NCBI RefSeq assembly: GCF_019880205.1 | Contig: NZ_CP082292.1 | Location: 1 to 64,000 of the forward strand | Direction: 5' to 3' | Origin: Pantoea alfalfae | GTDB lineage: Bacteria; Pseudomonadota; Gammaproteobacteria; Enterobacterales; Enterobacteriaceae | Length of the DNA: 64,000 nt | Shown here: positions 1-11,362 of the stretch, in pieces | Layout: each line of letters begins with the position of its first letter | How positions within the stretch are numbered: the stretch's first letter is position 1 | Translations under genes and position numbers: made by a program | Notes under the pieces: model-generated | Told to the model about the DNA's origin: nothing | Database searches by the model: none | Seen by the model: only the letters and a program-made list of their open reading frames with translations

Positions 1-1416
1 GTGTCACTTACGCTTTGGCAACAGTGTCTTGCCCGTTTGCAGGATGAGCTTCCTGCCACCGAATTCAGCATGTGGATCCGTCCACTGCAGGCTGAGTTAA
101 ACGACAATACGCTTGCCTTGTATGCTCCAAATCGCTTCGTACTCGACTGGGTCCGGGACAAATACCTCAATAGTATCAATGCACTGCTGAATGAATTCTG
201 TGGTCCGAATGTGCCTGCACTACGTTTTGAAGTGGGGACGCGCCCGGTTCAGCAGCAGGCGGCCGCGCTCAGCCAGCCGGTAATGGCCAGCGTCAGCGCG
301 CCCGTCATGCCCGTGCAGAGTCATATCCGTCCGGCCCCGACGCAGATTCTGCGTCCCAGCTGGGATAATGTCCCGGCACCGGCCGACGTCACCTATCGCT
401 CGAATGTGAATAACCGTCATAACTTCGATAACTTCGTCGAGGGTAAGTCCAACCAGCTGGCGCGCGCGGCGGCACGTCAGGTGGCGGATAATCCAGGCGG
501 CGCTTACAACCCGCTGTTTCTGTATGGCGGTACGGGTCTCGGTAAAACGCACCTGTTGCACGCGGTAGGCAACGGCATCATTGCCCGTAAACCCAATGCA
601 AAAGTGGTTTACATGCACTCCGAGCGCTTTGTGCAGGATATGGTTAAAGCGCTGCAGAACAATGCGATTGAAGAGTTCAAACGCTACTACCGTTCTGTCG
701 ATGCGCTGCTGATCGATGACATTCAGTTCTTTGCGAATAAAGAGCGATCGCAGGAAGAGTTCTTCCACACCTTTAATGCCTTATTAGAGGGCAACCAGCA
801 GATCATCCTGACCTCGGATCGCTATCCAAAAGAGATCAACGGGGTGGAAGATCGTCTTAAATCACGTTTCGGCTGGGGTTTAACGGTGGCGATCGAGCCG
901 CCTGAGCTGGAAACGCGCGTGGCGATCCTGATGAAAAAAGCGGATGAAAATGACATCCGTCTGCCAGGTGAAGTCGCCTTCTTTATTGCCAAGCGTTTAC
1001 GCTCTAACGTGCGTGAACTGGAAGGCGCGCTGAATCGCGTTATCGCCAACGCCAACTTTACCGGCCGGGCAATCACGATCGACTTCGTGCGCGAAGCGCT
1101 GCGCGATCTGCTGGCGCTACAGGAAAAGCTGGTCACCATCGATAATATTCAGAAGACCGTGGCTGAGTACTACAAGATTAAGGTGGCGGATCTGCTTTCC
1201 AAGCGCCGTTCGCGCTCGGTAGCGCGTCCGCGCCAGATGGCGATGGCGATGGCAAAAGAGTTGACGAACCACAGCTTGCCAGAAATTGGCGATGCTTTTG
1301 GGGGTCGCGACCACACAACGGTGCTTCATGCCTGCCGCAAGATCGAGCAGCTGCGTGAAGAGAGCCACGATATCAAAGAAGATTTCTCTAATCTCATCAG
1401 AACATTATCTTCCTGA
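1..1416 (+). CDS. dnaA: Chromosomal replication initiator DnaA
   Basis: DnaA is the AAA+ initiator that binds DnaA boxes at oriC, melts the origin and loads the DnaB-DnaC helicase complex. The 471-residue protein is close to the 467 residues of E. coli. Residues 1-80 are the DnaB-interaction domain, followed by a variable Pro/Gln-rich linker to about residue 130. The AAA+ core has Walker A GGTGLGKT at 176-183 and Walker B in LLIDDIQF. The C-terminal DNA-binding domain contains the [10 protein letters not shown] signature. The GTG start is the first base of the window, so promoter and autoregulatory DnaA boxes are not visible. dnaN follows after 4 bp, as in the usual dnaA-dnaN-recF operon. Confidence 0.99.
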   Translation: MSLTLWQQCLARLQDELPATEFSMWIRPLQAELNDNTLALYAPNRFVLDWVRDKYLNSINALLNEFCGPNVPALRFEVGTRPVQQQAAALSQPVMASVSAPVMPVQSHIRPAPTQILRPSWDNVPAPADVTYRSNVNNRHNFDNFVEGKSNQLARAAARQVADNPGGAYNPLFLYGGTGLGKTHLLHAVGNGIIARKPNAKVVYMHSERFVQDMVKALQNNAIEEFKRYYRSVDALLIDDIQFFANKERSQEEFFHTFNALLEGNQQIILTSDRYPKEINGVEDRLKSRFGWGLTVAIEPPELETRVAILMKKADENDIRLPGEVAFFIAKRLRSNVRELEGALNRVIANANFTGRAITIDFVREALRDLLALQEKLVTIDNIQKTVAEYYKIKVADLLSKRRSRSVARPRQMAMAMAKELTNHSLPEIGDAFGGRDHTTVLHACRKIEQLREESHDIKEDFSNLIRTLSS

Positions 1417-1420
1417 CGCT

Positions 1421-2521
1421 ATGAAATTTATTGTTGAACGTGAGCAGCTGCTGAAGCCGCTGCAGCAAGTAAGTGGCCCCCTGGGCGGTCGTCCGACACT
1501 GCCGATCCTTGGAAACCTGCTGCTGCAGGTAACGGAAGGGTCGCTGTTACTGACCGGTACCGATCTGGAAATGGAGATGGTCGCGCGTGTGGCGCTGACG
1601 CAGGCGCATGAGCCTGGCTCCACCACCGTGCCAGCGCGCAAATTCCTCGATATCTGTCGCGGATTGCCCGATGGCGCAGAAATTACGCTGGCGCTGGAAG
1701 GCGATCGCATGCTGGTTCGCTCTGGCCGCAGCCGTTTTTCGCTGTCGACCCTGCCCGCTAGTGACTTCCCGAACCTGGACGACTGGCAGAGTGAAGTTGA
1801 ATTCACCCTGCCGCAGGCGACCCTGAAACGGCTGATCGAAGCGACCCAGTTCTCGATGGCGCATCAGGATGTGCGTTACTACCTCAACGGCATGATGTTT
1901 GAAACCGAAGGCGAAGAGCTGCGCACCGTGGCCACTGACGGTCACCGTCTGGCCGTCTGCTCCATGCCGGTTGGTCAGGCGCTGCCGAGTCATTCGGTGA
2001 TTGTGCCGCGTAAAGGCGTGATTGAACTGCTGCGTCTGCTGGATGGCGGCGAGAACCCGCTGCAGGTACAGATTGGCGGCAGCAACATCCGCGCACATGT
2101 CGGTGACTACATCTTCACGTCTAAGCTGGTTGATGGCCGTTTCCCTGACTATCGCCGCGTATTGCCAAAGAATCCTGATAAAGCGCTGGAAGCGGGCTGC
2201 GATCTGCTCAAACAGGCGTTTGCCCGTGCAGCCATCCTCTCGAATGAGAAGTTCCGCGGCGTTCGCCTTTATATCACCGAAAATCAGCTGAAGATCACCG
2301 CTAATAACCCTGAACAGGAAGAAGCAGAAGAGATGCTGGATGTCAGCTACAACGGCACCGAGCTGGAGATTGGCTTCAACGTCAGTTACGTGCTGGATGT
2401 GCTGAACGCGCTGAAGTGCGAAAACGTCCGCCTGCTGCTGACGGATTCGGTGTCGAGCGTGCAGATTGAAGATGTAGCGAGTCCGGCAGCGGCCTACGTC
2501 GTGATGCCCATGCGTCTATAG
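1421..2521 (+). CDS. dnaN: DNA polymerase III beta sliding clamp
   Basis: This is the ring-shaped processivity clamp that tethers DNA polymerase III and many other clamp-binding proteins to DNA. An in-frame extension reaches back into dnaA, but the ATG 4 bp after the dnaA stop gives 366 residues, the E. coli length, and begins MKFIVEREQLLKPLQ as expected. The protein shows the three-fold repeated clamp fold and ends in the conserved VVMPMRL that forms part of the peptide-binding pocket region. It is translationally close to dnaA; recF follows only after a 207-bp gap that holds a hairpin repeat. Confidence 0.99.
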   Translation: MKFIVEREQLLKPLQQVSGPLGGRPTLPILGNLLLQVTEGSLLLTGTDLEMEMVARVALTQAHEPGSTTVPARKFLDICRGLPDGAEITLALEGDRMLVRSGRSRFSLSTLPASDFPNLDDWQSEVEFTLPQATLKRLIEATQFSMAHQDVRYYLNGMMFETEGEELRTVATDGHRLAVCSMPVGQALPSHSVIVPRKGVIELLRLLDGGENPLQVQIGGSNIRAHVGDYIFTSKLVDGRFPDYRRVLPKNPDKALEAGCDLLKQAFARAAILSNEKFRGVRLYITENQLKITANNPEQEEAEEMLDVSYNGTELEIGFNVSYVLDVLNALKCENVRLLLTDSVSSVQIEDVASPAAAYVVMPMRL

Positions 2522-2570
2522 TCTGTGCCGGGCTAACTTACTCGCCATTTTGCGCCCGGGCAGTGCTCGT

Positions 2571-2602
2571 CCCTGGTCACATACTTCAGTATGCTCCCAG
2601 GG
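2571..2602. repeat. Imperfect palindrome in the dnaN-recF gap, related to two other intergenic repeats
   Basis: The 207-bp gap between dnaN and recF contains a nested hairpin: outer arms CCCTGG and CCAGGG, inner arms CATACT and AGTATG around a TC loop. The start (TCCCTGG) and the string TATGCTCCCA are shared with the repeat after ibpA at 10286-10332. The element has no T-tract, so it is unlikely to be a simple terminator. It looks like a small dispersed intergenic repeat of the ERIC/REP kind, but I do not recognise a named family. Confidence 0.5.
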
Positions 2603-2728
2603 CCTGTGCGCTGGCCGTGCGCAAACTTGCTTCGCCGTCGACGCCCTGGATTGTTAAAGGTAAGACCTGAATTTTTACAAGGCAAAACCATTTCATCCCG
2701 ATCATTGCCCTTCACGCTGGACTGATTC

Positions 2729-3814
2729 ATGGCTTTAACCCGCCTTCTTATCAAAGATTTTCGTAATATTGAGCAGGCTGACCTGCAGCTGGCACCCGGC
2801 TTTAATTTCCTGGTCGGTGTCAACGGCAGCGGGAAAACCAGCGTTTTAGAGGCGATCCATACGCTGGGGCATGGCCGTTCGTTTCGCAGTCTGCAGGCGG
2901 GCCGCGTGATCCGTCACGACGAGGCGGCGTTTGTGCTGCACGGGCGGCTGGAAAGCAAAGAGCGGGAAATCTCCGTCGGGCTGACCAAAAACCGGGCTGG
3001 TGACAGCAAAGTGCGCATTGACGGCAGCGATGGTCACAAGGTCGCGGAGCTGGCACAGCTGCTGCCGATGCAGTTAATTACGCCGGAAGGCTTTAGTTTA
3101 TTGAATGGCGGCCCCAAATACCGCAGGGCCTATGTCGACTGGGGCTGTTTCCATAATACGCCCGGCTTCTTTATCGCCTGGAACAACATGCGCCGCCTGC
3201 TTAAGCAGCGAAACGCGGCGCTGCGCCAGGTTTCACGTTACAGCCAGATTCGTCCCTGGGATCAGGAACTGGTCCCGCTGGCGGAACAGATCAGCCAGTG
3301 GCGGGCGGAATACAGTGCGGCGATTTCAGCGGAGATCACCGCCACCTGCGCCCAGTTTCTGCCGGAGTTTGAGCTGCGCTTCTCCTTCCAGCGTGGCTGG
3401 GACAAAGAGAGCGACTACGCCGAACTGCTGGAACGTAATTTTGAGCGCGATCGCGCACTGACCTATACCGCCAGCGGTCCCCATAAAGCCGATTTTCGTA
3501 TTCGCGCTGAAGGAACGCCGGTCGAAGATTTACTCTCACGCGGGCAGTTAAAACTGCTGATGTGTGCATTGCGTCTGGCACAGGGCGAGTTCCTGACAAG
3601 CCAGAGCGGACGCCGCTGTATTTACCTCATTGATGACTTTGCTTCTGAGCTGGATGAGAGTCGCCGACGCCTGCTGGCGGACCGGTTAAAAGCCACTCAG
3701 GCTCAGGTGTTTGTCAGCGCTATTTCTGCCGGACATGTAATCGACATGACCGACGAAAAGGGCAAGATGTTCCGCGTGGAACAGGGTAAAATAGCGGTTC
3801 AACCTGAAGATTAA
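2729..3814 (+). CDS. recF: Recombination mediator RecF
   Basis: RecF is an SMC-like ATPase that works with RecO and RecR to load RecA on gapped DNA at stalled forks. The 361-residue product begins [15 protein letters not shown], has Walker A GVNGSGKT near residues 30-37, an ABC-type signature around LSRGQLKLL, and Walker B in [11 protein letters not shown]. Length is close to the 357 residues of E. coli. It sits between dnaN and gyrB as in most Gammaproteobacteria, with gyrB starting 18 bp downstream. Its own expression probably comes from read-through and promoters inside dnaN, as known in E. coli. Confidence 0.98.
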   Translation: MALTRLLIKDFRNIEQADLQLAPGFNFLVGVNGSGKTSVLEAIHTLGHGRSFRSLQAGRVIRHDEAAFVLHGRLESKEREISVGLTKNRAGDSKVRIDGSDGHKVAELAQLLPMQLITPEGFSLLNGGPKYRRAYVDWGCFHNTPGFFIAWNNMRRLLKQRNAALRQVSRYSQIRPWDQELVPLAEQISQWRAEYSAAISAEITATCAQFLPEFELRFSFQRGWDKESDYAELLERNFERDRALTYTASGPHKADFRIRAEGTPVEDLLSRGQLKLLMCALRLAQGEFLTSQSGRRCIYLIDDFASELDESRRRLLADRLKATQAQVFVSAISAGHVIDMTDEKGKMFRVEQGKIAVQPED

Positions 3815-6241
<2,427 letters not shown>

Positions 6242-6256
6242 TCGGCATCAGAGATG

Positions 6257-6288
6257 AAAGGCCATCACCCAGGTGATGGCCTTTTTTT
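6257..6288 (+). terminator. Rho-independent terminator of gyrB
   Basis: A perfect 13-bp inverted repeat (AAAGGCCATCACC and its complement, two-base centre) is followed by seven T residues, 16 bp after the gyrB stop. This is a textbook intrinsic terminator closing the dnaA-dnaN-recF-gyrB unit. Confidence 0.93.
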
Positions 6289-6432
6289 GTGCCGTCCGAG
6301 CGGAAAACCCGCCAGGCGGTGCCTTCCTGCCTGCATGCTGCGACCCCGATCACGTTTTAACCCGGTCAGCTCCCTTACTCTTGCCTCTCTTTGCGCTATT
6401 CCGGCGCACTCATTTTTACAGGGAGTTACACC

Positions 6433-6912
6433 ATGATTGTTTGCGATCGTCACGACTGGGACAGAGAACGTCACGCCTTTCATTCGGTCATCGATCAGGC
6501 GATAAGCTGGATTGCGGGAACCGATTTCAGCCAGCTGGACACCGGCAAATATGAGATCCTGCCTGACAACAAAATGTTCTGTCTGGTGCAGGAGATGATG
6601 ACCGAACCCGCCAGCGCGCGTCGTGCAGAGTCCCACTTTAACTACATCGATATTCAGTATCTGCTGGCAGGCACCGAGAATATCGGCGTGGCACGCGCCC
6701 ATGCCGACCAGAAAATTACCGAAGATTTTGCCGGGCAGCGCGACGTCGTGTTTTATCAGACGATTTTGAATGAGTCGGTGATTACGCTGCTGCCCGGCAT
6801 GTTCGCGCTCTTTTTCCCGCACGATATTCATCGCCCCTGCTGCGCGCCTGGGGAGCCCGCAACAATCCGAAAAGCCGTGATTAAAATCCACCGTGATCTC
6901 TTTACCGCCTGA
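6433..6912 (+). CDS. YhcH/YjgK/YiaL family protein
   Basis: The product is a small cytosolic cupin-like protein of the YhcH/YjgK/YiaL (DUF386) family; some members act on sugar anomers in sialic acid or related sugar metabolism, but the substrate here is unknown. I chose the ATG at 6433, preceded by a GGGAG ribosome binding site 7 bp upstream, giving 159 residues, close to the usual 150-155. The conserved core is visible: ESHFNYIDIQYLLAGTENIG with the His and Glu of the family metal site, then FALFFPHDIHRPC with the second histidine pair, and the terminal IRKAVIKIH. It stands alone between the gyrB terminator and yidA. Confidence 0.9.
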   Translation: MIVCDRHDWDRERHAFHSVIDQAISWIAGTDFSQLDTGKYEILPDNKMFCLVQEMMTEPASARRAESHFNYIDIQYLLAGTENIGVARAHADQKITEDFAGQRDVVFYQTILNESVITLLPGMFALFFPHDIHRPCCAPGEPATIRKAVIKIHRDLFTA

Positions 6913-7011
6913 AGCTGGCGATCAGCCAGCCATTCCCGTCTGCCATGAAACTGGTCAATGTGCGCTGAATCGCGCTAGCATTGAATAAAACCCCGACGCT
7001 ACGAGGACTCT

Positions 7012-7821
7012 ATGGCTATTAAATTGATCGCTATCGACATGGATGGCACCCTGCTCAATCCGCAACATGAGATCACACCGGGGGTGAAATCCGCCCTGGA
7101 TCGCGCCCGTCAGCAGGGCGTGTCGATTGTGCTGACCACCGGCCGACCGTTTGTGGGTATCCAGCGCTATCTGATGGAACTGGATATGCAGGCACCCGGC
7201 CAGTACGCGATCAGCAACAACGGTGCGCTGGTTCATCAGGCCGAAGATGGTGAGTGCGTGGCGGAAGTGACGCTGACCTTTGACGACTACCTCTACATTG
7301 AGAACCTGGCGCGTGAGCTTGGCGTCCATTTCCAGGCATTCGACAAATCTCATCTCTACACGCCGAACAAAGACATCAGCGAATACACCATCCATGAAGC
7401 GAGCCTGACCGGCATTCCGGTGCGCTATCGCGCTGTGGAGGAGATGGATCGTGCCATGCGCTTCCCGAAACTGATGATGATCGACCGGCCTGCACTGCTC
7501 GACGCGGCAATTGCCCGCCTGCCGGAACAGGCCCATCAGACTTACACCATCCTGAAGAGTGCGCCTTATTACCTCGAAATCCTCGATCGTCGGGTAAACA
7601 AAGGTCAGGGCGTCAGAATGCTGGCGGAGAAGCTCGGCCTGAAGCAGGAAGAAGTGATGGCGATTGGCGACCAGGAGAATGACCTGGCGATGATTGAATA
7701 CGCTGGTACGGGTGTCGCCATGGGTAATGCCATTGATTCTGTTAAAAAAATCGCGCAGTTCATTACTAAAACCAATATGAAAGATGGCGTCGCCCATGCC
7801 ATTGAAGAGTTAGTGCTGTAA
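7012..7821 (+). CDS. yidA: HAD-type sugar phosphatase YidA
   Basis: YidA is a Cof-type haloacid dehalogenase-superfamily phosphatase that dephosphorylates sugar phosphates such as erythrose 4-phosphate and glucose 1-phosphate. The 269-residue protein matches the 270 of E. coli. Motif I is DMDGTLL at residues 9-15 (nucleophile Asp9, acid/base Asp11), motif II is the Thr in LTTGRP, motif III the Lys before GVRMLAEKLG, and motif IV GDQENDLAMIEYAG. A C2-type cap lies between motifs II and III. Its location downstream of gyrB is conserved in E. coli, where yidB usually intervenes; yidB is absent here. Confidence 0.96.
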   Translation: MAIKLIAIDMDGTLLNPQHEITPGVKSALDRARQQGVSIVLTTGRPFVGIQRYLMELDMQAPGQYAISNNGALVHQAEDGECVAEVTLTFDDYLYIENLARELGVHFQAFDKSHLYTPNKDISEYTIHEASLTGIPVRYRAVEEMDRAMRFPKLMMIDRPALLDAAIARLPEQAHQTYTILKSAPYYLEILDRRVNKGQGVRMLAEKLGLKQEEVMAIGDQENDLAMIEYAGTGVAMGNAIDSVKKIAQFITKTNMKDGVAHAIEELVL

Positions 7822-7834
7822 CACCGCTGTTCTC

Positions 7835-7857
7835 TGCCGGGCCGCTGCGGCCCGGCA
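7835..7857 (+). terminator. GC-rich hairpin after yidA
   Basis: A perfect 10-bp stem (TGCCGGGCCG and its complement, CTG loop) starts 13 bp after the yidA stop. The following sequence has only a short T run, so it may terminate weakly or protect the 3' end of the mRNA. Confidence 0.6.
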
Positions 7858-7937
7858 CCCTTAATCCGGCAAAAAAGCGGTACCGCAAAACGGAATCGCG
7901 TACTTTGTCGGGCAACGCTTTCTCCCTGGGTTTCATC

Positions 7938-9203
7938 ATGTCAGAAAAACAGATCACCTTTGCTGCCCGTCAGCACCAGCTCACCAATATCAATGTCTGG
8001 ACGGCCGACAGCCAGTGGCTGGCGTTTGACGTCCGGCCCTCGGGCGCGTCCTTTACCAGCCAGACCATTGAGCGGGTCAATGTGCTGACCGGTGACGTTG
8101 AGGTGCTCTATCAGGCCCGGGACGGAGCGCATGTCGGGGTCGTGACGGTCAGTCCCGATCTGCCCCCGCGCTACGTCTGCATTCATGGCCCGGAACATCC
8201 CGATGCCAGCTGGCAGTATGACTTCCACCACCGGCGCGGTGTGATTGTTGAGAACGGCGCGGCGGTGAATCTGGATGCCTGCGATATCACGCCGCCCTTT
8301 ACCCCTGGCGCGCTGCGCGGCGGATCGCATGTGCATGTCTTCAGCGCCGACGGTTCACGCCTCAGTTTTACCTATAATGACCACGTGATGCACGAGCGGG
8401 ATAGCCGTCTCGATCTGCGCAATGTCGGTGTCGCGGTGCCGCTGCGTGCTGTGAAGCCTGAAAAGCAGCATCCGCGTGAATATGACGGTACCTTTTTCTG
8501 CCTGCTGGTGAGCCAGACGCATGCGGAACCCGAGCCGGGCAGTGACCAGATCAATCGTGCTTATGAGGAGTGCTGGGTCGGTGAGCGTGGCTATCAGAAA
8601 CCGGACGGCCGCTGGCAGCGCTGGGCCATCGCTTTTATTGGCGACACGCTGACGGCGCAGGGCGAGAAGTGTCCTGAAGTCTTCATTGTTGATCTGCCTG
8701 ACGAACTGGAAGATTACGCTCGCGCCGGAGAGAGGCCGCTGGAGGGCAGCAGCACACAGTTACCGGCGCCACCGGCTGGCGTGCAGCAGCGTCGCCTGAC
8801 GCACAGTCGTGGCGTGGCGCTGCAACCGCGCCACTGGCTGCGTAGTGCGCCCGATGGCAGCCAGATTGCGTTTCTGATGGCGGATGCGGACGCGGTGATC
8901 CAGCTCTGGTCGGTCTCTCCCAACGGCGGCGAGCCACGTCAGCTCACCCGACTCAGCCATAGCATTCAGTCCGCCTTTAGCTGGCATCCTGACGGCCAGT
9001 CAATCGCCTTTATCTGCGATAACAGTGTGATGCGATGTGACGTTGAGAGCGGCGCATGTCAGCGTCTGACGCACAGAACGGAAGACGCGCCATCAGGTGA
9101 CGCGGTGGTCTGGTCACCTGACGGGTCACAGATTGCTTTTATGCGTGAGGTGAATGGCTGGCGGCAGCTCTTTACAGTTGCGGTTGCGGCTGTGACCGCA
9201 TAG
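7938..9203 (+). CDS. yidR: DUF3748 beta-propeller-like protein YidR
   Basis: This is the YidR (DUF3748) family, a protein of unknown function. Start ATG 7938 (MSEKQITFAARQHQL) gives 421 residues; E. coli YidR is about 415. Repeats resembling TolB/WD beta-propeller blades are clear in the C-terminal half: SAPDGSQIAFLM, SWHPDGQSIAFI and WSPDGSQIAFMR, each a PDG-x-x-IAF turn. No signal peptide is visible, so it is probably cytosolic. Its 3' end overlaps the convergent yidQ gene. The yidR-yidQ-ibpA neighbourhood is conserved with E. coli. A ligand or enzymatic role has not been established for the family. Confidence 0.88.
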   Translation: MSEKQITFAARQHQLTNINVWTADSQWLAFDVRPSGASFTSQTIERVNVLTGDVEVLYQARDGAHVGVVTVSPDLPPRYVCIHGPEHPDASWQYDFHHRRGVIVENGAAVNLDACDITPPFTPGALRGGSHVHVFSADGSRLSFTYNDHVMHERDSRLDLRNVGVAVPLRAVKPEKQHPREYDGTFFCLLVSQTHAEPEPGSDQINRAYEECWVGERGYQKPDGRWQRWAIAFIGDTLTAQGEKCPEVFIVDLPDELEDYARAGERPLEGSSTQLPAPPAGVQQRRLTHSRGVALQPRHWLRSAPDGSQIAFLMADADAVIQLWSVSPNGGEPRQLTRLSHSIQSAFSWHPDGQSIAFICDNSVMRCDVESGACQRLTHRTEDAPSGDAVVWSPDGSQIAFMREVNGWRQLFTVAVAAVTA

Positions 9204-9549
9204 GTGGCATAGGCTGTGCCTGCGCCAGGCTTTCGTTAGTATGCGCCAGCCTTTCGCTCTGCAGGATGCGTTCACGTGGGGAGTCGAGAGATTTGTCTTT
9301 ATCGCTACGGTAGTAGTCCCACGGCAGCAGCAGCGTATCCAGCACGGCAGAGAAAGGAAGATCGATTAACGCGAGTGGCTTCAGCGCCCAGCTGGTATCA
9401 CCATCAGTCAGCATGTCGGCGCTGGCACGGGTACCGGGATAATAGCCCTGACTCGCACCGGTATGAGACATCACACTGGAACAGCCTGTTGTTGCCATAG
9501 CGCAGCACACCATTCCAGCCAGAGGTAAGGTCTTCATCAATTTCATCAT
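9172..9549 (-). CDS. yidQ: YidQ/DUF1375 lipoprotein
   Basis: This is a small outer-envelope lipoprotein of the YidQ (DUF1375) family, function unknown. It has a signal peptide ending in the lipobox-like TTGC, followed by the family signature CSSVMSHTG, YYPGTRASADM and DLPFSAVLDTLLLPWDYYR. The start lies in a run of four ATG codons right after GAAGGG; the third one (9549) has the best spacing to that site, but any of them, or an upstream ATG at 9567, is possible. The tail is Pro/Gln-rich. Its last 32 bp overlap the end of the convergent yidR, and it is divergent from ibpA. Confidence 0.88.
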   Translation of the reverse strand: MMKLMKTLPLAGMVCCAMATTGCSSVMSHTGASQGYYPGTRASADMLTDGDTSWALKPLALIDLPFSAVLDTLLLPWDYYRSDKDKSLDSPRERILQSERLAHTNESLAQAQPMPPMRSQPQPQL

Positions 9550-9699
9550 CATCATCCCTTCAGCCATGGCATAAACCTGGCTGAGTTGGCTTGCCAGACA
9601 ACGTCAACACTCTGGGGCGAAGTCCGTCTGCGTCTGGCAAAAGTAGTTCTGAGTGTATGTCATTTCCGCAATTTGGCGAAAAAAATTGCATTTCGCCCT

Positions 9700-9728
9700 C
9701 TTGAAAATCGTTTTGTGACACCCATTTT
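9700..9728 (+). promoter_or_regulatory. Sigma-32 heat-shock promoter of ibpA
   Basis: CTTGAAA at 9700-9706 and CCCATTTT at 9721-9728 are separated by 14 bp and match the RpoH consensus CTTGAAA-N13/14-CCCCAT. Transcription would start near 9735, leaving a leader of about 100 nt before ibpA that can hold the RNA thermometer. Confidence 0.85.
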
Positions 9729-9810
9729 TAGTTTACGGACGCACTCACCGTCGCCGCAAGGGACAGTGGGGTGCCGTATCCAGCCTGTCCAGTAGTGGAA
9801 GGTTGCCAAA

Positions 9811-9830
9811 ACTTGCTGAATTTCAGGAGT
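9811..9830 (+). ncRNA. ROSE-type RNA thermometer hairpin of ibpA
   Basis: The ribosome binding site AGGAG sits in a short hairpin: ACTT pairs with GAGT-side bases, TTGCT faces AGGA with one bulged G, and the loop is AAT. This matches the conserved final stem of ROSE elements, in which UUGCU with an unpaired G covers the Shine-Dalgarno sequence and melts on heating. It lies 6 bp before the ibpA ATG. The upstream part of the roughly 100-nt leader may form further stems, not worked out here. Confidence 0.8.
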
Positions 9831-9836
9831 CTTAAT

Positions 9837-10253
9837 ATGCGTAATTTTGATCTCACCCCACTTTATCGCTCTGCTATCGGTTTTGATCGCCTGTTTAACC
9901 TGCTCGAATCTAATCAGAATCAGAGCAATGGCGGCTATCCTCCTTATAACGTTGAACTGGTCGATGAAAATCACTATCGCATAACCATTGCGGTGGCAGG
10001 TTTTGCTCAGAGCGAACTGGATATCACGGCGCACGATAACGTGCTGATCGTGCGGGGTGCCCATCCTGAAGAGCAGACCGAGCGTAAATACCTCTATCAG
10101 GGTATCGCCGAGCGTAACTTTGAGCGTAAATTCCAGCTCGCCGACCACATTGTGGTGCGCGATGCCCGTCTCGAAAATGGTCTGCTGAGCATCGATCTTG
10201 AACGACTGGTGCCGGAAGAGGCGAAACCACGCCGTATTGAGATTCTGAAGTAA
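9837..10253 (+). CDS. ibpA: Small heat-shock protein IbpA
   Basis: IbpA is an alpha-crystallin-type holdase that binds aggregating proteins and hands them to DnaK and ClpB. The ATG at 9837 gives 138 residues beginning [20 protein letters not shown], against 137 in E. coli. The alpha-crystallin domain runs from about residue 36 to 122, followed by a short tail with the IEI-type oligomerisation motif (RRIEILK). No ibpB follows, only a terminator and then unrelated genes. Residues 66 and 109 are His and Asp, where E. coli has Gln and Gly; these substitutions are reported for Erwiniaceae that lost IbpB and use IbpA alone. A sigma-32 promoter and RNA thermometer precede it. Confidence 0.97.
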   Translation: MRNFDLTPLYRSAIGFDRLFNLLESNQNQSNGGYPPYNVELVDENHYRITIAVAGFAQSELDITAHDNVLIVRGAHPEEQTERKYLYQGIAERNFERKFQLADHIVVRDARLENGLLSIDLERLVPEEAKPRRIEILK

Positions 10254-10258
10254 CCATG

Positions 10259-10285
10259 AAAAACGCCGCATTAGCGGCGTTTTTG
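10259..10285 (+). terminator. Rho-independent terminator of ibpA
   Basis: Arms AAAAACGCCGC and GCGGCGTTTTT with an ATTA loop form a perfect 11-bp stem ending in five T residues, starting 5 bp after the ibpA stop. Because the A-rich left arm mirrors the T-tract it could also act on the opposite strand, where it lies about 145 bp beyond the eamA stop. Confidence 0.92.
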
Positions 10286-10332
10286 TCCCTGGCCCGCGAT
10301 GCTTTGCTACAGGCGTATGCTCCCATCGCCTG
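10286..10332 (+). repeat. Dispersed intergenic repeat, copy downstream of ibpA
   Basis: The first 25 bases, starting TCCCTGGCCCGCGATG, are identical to the complement of 20208-20232, and the similarity continues less exactly to a closing CCTGG. The repeat therefore occurs twice in inverted orientation about 10 kb apart. A shorter relative lies at 2571-2602. No open reading frame covers it. The remaining 97 bp up to the end of eamA show nothing I recognise. Confidence 0.65.
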
Positions 10333-10429
10333 GAATTTATGAGCTGCCTGAAAAAAAGAGCAGCACCAGCGCTGTTTTGCGCCCTGAGCTATAACGCTTA
10401 CAAAGGCCGCGTCAGCGAAGATTTTTAAC

Positions 10430-11341
10430 TTACGGCTGCGTTCGCATCGCCAGACGCTGACCCAGTACGCCCCCAAACACATTCACCAGCAGTCCCAGAA
10501 TAATCACCACCGCACCCAGCATCTGCTGACCAGAGAGGTGCTCATCCAGCACCAGCGCGGCGGTAATAATCCCCACCACCGGTACCAGCAGCGACAGCGG
10601 CGCGACGCGCCAGGTTTCATAGCGACTCAGTAAATTCCCCCAGATAGCGTAACCGACAATGGTGGCGACAAACGCCAGGTAGAACAGCGCCAGCATGGTC
10701 TGCAGGCCGATGTGCAGCAGGCTATTAACGATGGCGGCCTGCCCCTCAAACAGCAGCGAACAGGCAAAGAACGGAATGACCGGCACCAGCGCACTCCAGA
10801 CGACCAGCGACATAATCGGCACACTGCGGTTCCGCATAATAATCTTATTGGTGATATTCCCCAGCCCCCATGACAGCGCCGCCGACAGCGTCAGCATCAT
10901 GGTGGTCAGCGTAATCCCGGCGCTGGTCTGCCCTTCCATCCCCGCCGTCGCCAGCAAAAACATCCCCAGCGTGGCGATGATAATCCCGACGATATGATTC
11001 CAGCGCAGCTTCTCCGCCAGCAGCAGCGCGCCCAGCAACAGGGTAAAGAATGCCTGCGCCTGCAGCACCAGCGAGGCCAGACCGGCAGGCATGCCGAGCT
11101 TGATCGCCAGGAACAGAAAGGCGAACTGACCAAAACTGATGGTCATGCCATAAACCACCAGCCAGCGCAGCGGAATCGGCGGGCGACGCACAAAGAAAAT
11201 GGCGGGAAAGGCGACCAGGGTAAAACGCAGCCCGGCGAGCAAAAAAGGCGGCATACCCTGCAGCCCCAGCTTGATCACCACAAAATTCACGCCCCACGCC
11301 ACCACCACGCACAGCGCTAACAGCATATCTTTTACCGACAT
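10430..11341 (-). CDS. EamA-type drug/metabolite exporter
   Basis: This is a ten-helix inner-membrane exporter of the drug/metabolite transporter superfamily, with two EamA repeats (about residues 5-130 and 145-285). It is close in sequence to E. coli EamA (YdeD), which exports O-acetylserine and cysteine: shared stretches include GMPAGLASLVLQAQAFF, FVATIVGYAIWG and RYETWRVAPLSLLVPVVG. The start ATG 11341 has an AGGAG site 7 bp upstream. It is the last gene of a six-gene minus-strand operon, 21 bp after the deacylase gene, so it may export the operon's product. It could equally be the resident EamA with no link to the upstream enzymes. Confidence 0.92.
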   Translation of the reverse strand: MSVKDMLLALCVVVAWGVNFVVIKLGLQGMPPFLLAGLRFTLVAFPAIFFVRRPPIPLRWLVVYGMTISFGQFAFLFLAIKLGMPAGLASLVLQAQAFFTLLLGALLLAEKLRWNHIVGIIIATLGMFLLATAGMEGQTSAGITLTTMMLTLSAALSWGLGNITNKIIMRNRSVPIMSLVVWSALVPVIPFFACSLLFEGQAAIVNSLLHIGLQTMLALFYLAFVATIVGYAIWGNLLSRYETWRVAPLSLLVPVVGIITAALVLDEHLSGQQMLGAVVIILGLLVNVFGGVLGQRLAMRTQP

Positions 11342-11362
11342 CAGAAACTCCTTGTCCTGCCG

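Noticed and set aside
220..768. 182-codon minus-strand open frame inside dnaA
   Set aside because: Lies entirely opposite a certain gene, has low-complexity Arg-rich content and no ribosome site.
10254..10429. ibpB downstream of ibpA
   Set aside because: Only a terminator, a repeat and the end of eamA are present; no reading frame of the alpha-crystallin type.
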